Assembly (NCBI RefSeq): GCF_000003815.2
Contig: NC_049987.1
Coordinates: 12,050,778 to 12,114,777, forward strand
DNA: 64,000 nucleotides
Direction of reading: 5' to 3'
DNA from: Branchiostoma floridae
Lineage: Eukaryota > Chordata > Leptocardii > Amphioxiformes > Branchiostomatidae
The position numbers were made by a program, and so were the translations under genes. The notes beneath the pieces are model-generated. The model worked only from the letters and a program-made list of their open reading frames with translations, made no database searches and had not been told where the DNA came from. The stretch's first letter is position 1; each line of letters opens with the position of its first letter. Shown here one piece after another: positions 60,340 to 64,000 of the stretch.

Positions 60340-61292
60340 CGTTTCTACCAAATTATCGTTCCGCTTCGTTCCGTTTATTTCATTTTGGTTCTGTGGTTCT
60401 GTTTCGCTCTATTCCATACTGTTCCATTTTTATTAATTTTGCGTTGTTTCGTTCATTTTCGTACCGTTTTGTTCCATTTCATCCATGTCGTTAAATTCGG
60501 TTATGTTTCGTTATATTTCGTTACGTTTCGTTACAGTTCGTTCCGTTTTGTTATAGTTCGTTGTATTTCGTTCCGTTTCGTTACAGTTCGTTCCGTTTTG
60601 TTATAGTTCGTTGTATTTCGTTCCGTTTCGTTACAGTTAGTTTTCTTTCGTTTTGTTCTGATATGGTTCGTTATATTTCGTTCCGTTTCTTTACATTTGG
60701 CTCCGTTTCGTTTCTTTCGTTCCATTTTGTAACAGTTTGTTCCATTCGTCACATTTAGCTCCGTTTCGTTACATTTTGTTTGCATTCGTTCCGTTCTGTT
60801 ATAGTTCGTTATATCTCATACCATTGCGTTATATTTCGTTCCGTTTTGTAACAGTTTGTTCCGTTTCGTTACATTTCGTTCCGTTTTGGTTCATTTTCTT
60901 TCGTTCCGTTTCGTTATAGTTCGTTATATTTCGTTCCGTTTCGTTACAGTTCGTTTTCTTTCGTTCCGTTTTGTAACAATTTGTTACAGTTCGTTATATT
61001 TAGCTCCGTTTCGTTACATTTTGTTTTCTTTCGTTCCGTTTTGTTATAGTTCGTTATATTTCATTCCGTTGCGTTACATTTCGTTCCGTTTTGTGATAGT
61101 TTGTTCTGTTTCGTTACATTTCGTTCCGTTTCGTTATAGTTCATTTTCTTTCGTTCCGTTCCGTTTTGTTTTAGTTCGTTATATTTCCGTGACCTTTCGT
61201 TCCGTTTTGTAGCGGTTTGATGCATTTCGTTATATTTCGTTCTGTTTTGTTATAGTTCGTTATATTTCGTTCTTTCTCGTTCCCGTTTCATT
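60340..61292 (+). repeat. Degenerate TTCGTT-rich tandem array, forward
   Basis: Nearly 1 kb made of variants of TTCGTTCCGTTTCGTTA, TTTTGTTATAGTTCGTTATA and TTTCGTTCCGTTTTG. Units drift between about 16 and 60 bp. All three frames are open for long stretches because the repeat lacks stop-prone triplets; the F/S/V/R-rich ORFs are by-products. Confidence 0.88.
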
Positions 61293-61697
61293 GTTCTTGT
61301 CAAAATTGTTTTACTATATGTTGTTTAGATGTCTGTTGAGGCTAGTCGAAACCTGAATATTTCTTGAGTCCCTGTGCAAATACGAAAAACATAAGTTATG
61401 TGAAATGTCAAAGTTGTTAGCCAATATACCTGTACATTGCATAGTTATCCGTCTATCTGTAGTTATACTTTATATTGTAATTGTCGAACTTGTGAATTGA
61501 ATCAATTGACGAACTCGAGAGCTGGTAATAATAGTAAGGTAGTAATGTTTTACTGGTGGTCCGCACCATGTTCGCCGTCTATGTTTAGGTATTCCAATCT
61601 TTCTTAAAGTGCAAACTGTTACTTACCTTGTTTAGACGACGTGTGTAGTTTTCATTGGCAGTTTCTCTCATCCGAAATGACGGAATAAGAGAAGTAG

Positions 61698-61779
61698 CCT
61701 GAGTATCATCCTCCGTAGTAACCGCTGGCTCACGACTTTCGCTTTCCGTGGTTAGCAAGCGAGGAGGATGATACTCAGG
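61698..61779. repeat. Inverted repeat with 17-bp arms
   Basis: CCTGAGTATCATCCTCC (61698-61714) and its exact complement (61763-61779) flank 48 bp. This has the form of a small fold-back insertion. Confidence 0.8.
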
Positions 61780-62164
61780 TTATAAGAGAAGCACATGGGA
61801 TTCGGTTTTGAAAATCGTGTCGTTATTCTGTGTATGTGCTTGACTGCTTGTGTATATTTATCGTATGGCGTATAACATTGTGCGTATGTATAATAAAGTT
61901 TTTTTGTTGTTGTTGCGACATTTAGATACAATGTTCCAATGATACGTAACATAATTAAGTTATGAACGATTTCTTGAAGCAAGTTGTGATACATTCTAAC
62001 ATCTGAAGGTTATGTTTATTACGAAGATCAAAGGAAGTGGATTCTGATACTTGGCGTTGTATTAAATCTCTTATATTTTGTCCACTTTGACCATGAATGG
62101 TGTTATAGAAAATTGAATAATATGGCGGCGGTCAGTTTTTCCCATCCAGGTACGGCAAGGAGAG

Positions 62165-62345
62165 AAGAGTACGAAGGCGCCCTGATACATGATGCCATCA
62201 GCTGTAGTTAAAGAGTATTCATATTGTACACGTTCGATGAGTGGAGAGTCTAAAGAAGTGCGACCGTGCCAAACTACGCTGCCATATTCGAGTAGGGGAC
62301 GGATACAAGATTTTTACAAGTATATGATTTTTACAGCTTTACAAG
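62165..62345 (-). mobile_element. Degraded non-LTR retrotransposon fragment
   Basis: On the minus strand, one frame across 62205-62310 reads CIRPLLEYGSVVWHGRTSLD followed by SPLIERVQYEYS. This is the conserved thumb segment after the reverse-transcriptase palm in LINE ORF2 proteins (Y-x-x-P-x-x-E-Y-x-x-x-V-W). Upstream and downstream frames are interrupted. Confidence 0.6.
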
Positions 62346-62779
62346 GAGCTTAGATTTAAGTTTACTGGAGATTGAAACAGTTTTATATGCATTGGCTAGC
62401 ATTAAAATTTTTTATTCGGACGCTCGCATCAGTTTTTGGATTCCAAGAACATGTCATCCATATAATCAAATCAACATAGCCTTACCTAGTCGGAGGGTTG
62501 GATGTGGAGGAGGACTGGAGAGTTTTGTTTTGTTACGTACTTTTTCTCTCCTCCCTGATTTTATACTGTACGATTATAATGAATTCGGACAAGATCGATG
62601 AGATTACAAATAGCTATATCTTTCACAGAATAAACATGTGATACACTCTAGCTTTCAATGTTCTGTATTCATGACATCGTCGCCATGGAGCCACTTGATA
62701 TTTGTAAGTCCTTATCGTTGCCATGCTTCAGGGGCACTGCACACCGCCTCCAACACAGTTGTCCGCTTTGCTAACGTTG

Positions 62780-62872
62780 CCTGGTATCCAGCCGTAATTA
62801 TAGCTCCCGAGTCTCTTCTCTGCGAAGAGGAGAGAAGAGACTCGGGAGCTATAATTACGGCTGGATACCAGG
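62780..62872. repeat. Perfect 42-bp-arm hairpin
   Basis: The left arm from CCTGGTATCCAGCCGTAATT to 62821 and the right arm 62831-62872 are exact complements with a 9-base loop (GCGAAGAGG). Imperfect pairing continues outward (GCTAACGTTG with TATTGCTAACG). The end motif matches the fold-back at 18859-18948. Confidence 0.92.
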
Positions 62873-63149
62873 CTATTGCTAACGTGTTTGCAAAGTTCAG
62901 ACCTTGAAGTCAGGATTTACGACGTGTTTGTCTCCTACAAAATCCATTTGTGATTTCTAACTTGGCAAGTTATACCGTAGGTAGCATGTACATACTCCGT
63001 GACATAATTATGTTTGTCATGCTGCGTTGTGTTTTCTTTCATATTGAGTGTGAGATAGTGTTGATTATGGTTTCACCAGTATTTGTTACCGAACCTGGCG
63101 TCTTTGTGTGTATTGTGTTTAGTACTAGGTTGATGTTTGCTTGACTGTG

Positions 63150-63388
63150 TGCTGTCAATATAACGGACTATAACAAAACGAAATATAACGACACGGAATA
63201 AACTGTTACAAAACGGAAAGTTAAGGAAACGGAACGAAATATAACGAACTATAACAAAACGAAACGATAGTAAACGAACTGTAACGAAATGCAACGAAAC
63301 GAAACGTAACAGAATGTAACGACGTGAATAAAATGGACAAAACGGTACGAAAATAAACAAAATAGAACGAAAAATTAATGAACAGCTG
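63150..63388 (-). repeat. TTCGTT-rich tandem array, reverse orientation
   Basis: GGAACGAAATATAACGAACT, ATAACAAAACGAAACG and similar strings are the complement of the array at 60340-61292. The two therefore face each other across about 1.9 kb. Confidence 0.85.
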
Positions 63389-63684
63389 GCAACACGTCGT
63401 GCACAAAACAACCAGAGAAAATCACACAGCATTTGCTTGGCAGTATCCAATTACCGCGAGCCGTAAAGCAAACAGAGGCAACGCTTACCTGGTCCACAAT
63501 ACCGGAAACACGTGAATGCAGCAAAACGGAACATCACCCAGCTTCAATATACCGTCTGAGTAACAACACCGAGGGACTTCGAATTTGACTGTATAATCCC
63601 CCTGTCAGCATGAGTAAAAATGTTATTGATGATATAGAAATCAATAAAGTCATTTGAAGATAAGATTCGGGGAGAAAAAAAATA

Positions 63685-63778
63685 CCGACATTCAGCTGGA
63701 CTCGATCCGACTTCCTCACAATTCTAATAGAAACCGCCAAACCCACTTTCTTATGCCACTGAGCCACGGAATACATTC
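63685..63778 (-). repeat. tRNA-derived SINE or tRNA pseudogene
   Basis: The minus strand carries a canonical A box TGGCTCAGTGG (complement near 63759-63769) and a B box GGATCGAGTCC (complement near 63702-63712), 47 bp apart. I could not form a full cloverleaf by eye, so a working tRNA is not claimed. Confidence 0.5.
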
Positions 63779-64000
63779 TTCATTATCGTCGTTGACTAGA
63801 GCCTTTATACATGACGGTGCGTGATTGCGCAACGAAAACAAAATTAATGATCGTGTAAAAACTTGTCATTGTTCCATCTTTACAGTAAACGGAGTATTTA
63901 CACATGGTGTTTAAAACTGAACCTAGCTCGAAAAGATTAATATGCAACGTTATAAATATATGCTTCATTGTTTCCCTGCGTTCTTGAATAGTACGTAAAC
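63779..64000. other. Right edge, no feature recognised
   Basis: AT-rich sequence without an ORF, repeat or splice pattern that I can support. Confidence 0.5.

Noticed and set aside
60385-61212. Long F/S/V/R-rich ORFs in several frames
   Set aside because: By-products of the TTCGTT repeat; all frames look alike and no domain is visible.

Overview
The window is animal (metazoan) genomic DNA: genes are split by GT-AG introns, spacing is loose, and about twenty small DNA-transposon, SINE-like and fold-back repeats sit in introns and between genes. A lancelet (Branchiostoma) is the best guess, from vertebrate-like orthologues with compact introns, a short-chain-collagen-C4-like gene and abundant MITEs and minisatellites; this is inference, not proof. 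Two runs of exactly 100 N (43708-43807, 59785-59884) are scaffold gaps.

Layout: (1) 200-2920 (+) last six exons of an SLC22-type organic ion transporter cut by the left edge. (2) 2921-6300 two mariner-type elements: an internally deleted copy with transposase remnants (3541-4122) and a 939-bp element with inverted ends of about 130 bp (4680-5618). (3) 6313-8798 (+) a membrane-anchored short-chain collagen C4-like gene whose reading frame is broken. (4) 10930-18303 (-) TTK/MPS1 spindle-checkpoint kinase, 14 coding exons. (5) 18304-21254 shared 5' interval of TTK and SETX, holding inverted CCAAT boxes, a 0.5-kb inverted repeat and a pentanucleotide repeat. (6) 21255-42914 (+) senataxin (SETX), 28 coding exons, about 3244 aa, with a hAT-like insertion, a 26-bp minisatellite and a LINE fragment in introns. 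(7) 44320-45815 a fold-back element made of about 20 short CAGCACTGGA/TCCAGTGCTG hairpins. (8) 47766-53656 (+) a 954-aa protein joining a TAZ-type zinc finger to a degenerate MAP3K/NIK-like kinase fold. (9) 54109-55099 a Harbinger-like MITE. (10) 55743-59456 (-) mitochondrial ribosomal protein L19. (11) 59457-64000 gene-poor, with TTCGTT-rich arrays in opposite orientations, palindromes, a LINE remnant and a tRNA-like SINE.

TTK, SETX and MRPL19 are housekeeping genes (mitotic checkpoint, RNA-DNA hybrid resolution, mitochondrial translation); they are neighbours and nothing suggests one pathway. My exon models for TTK (3132 nt), SETX (9735 nt), the TAZ-pseudokinase (2865 nt) and MRPL19 (870 nt) each sum to a multiple of three and stay open across their junctions. 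The most unusual items are the TAZ plus pseudokinase architecture, the hairpin-array element, the SUMO-site cluster in SETX and a frame-preserving 57-bp triplication of a TTK splice acceptor.
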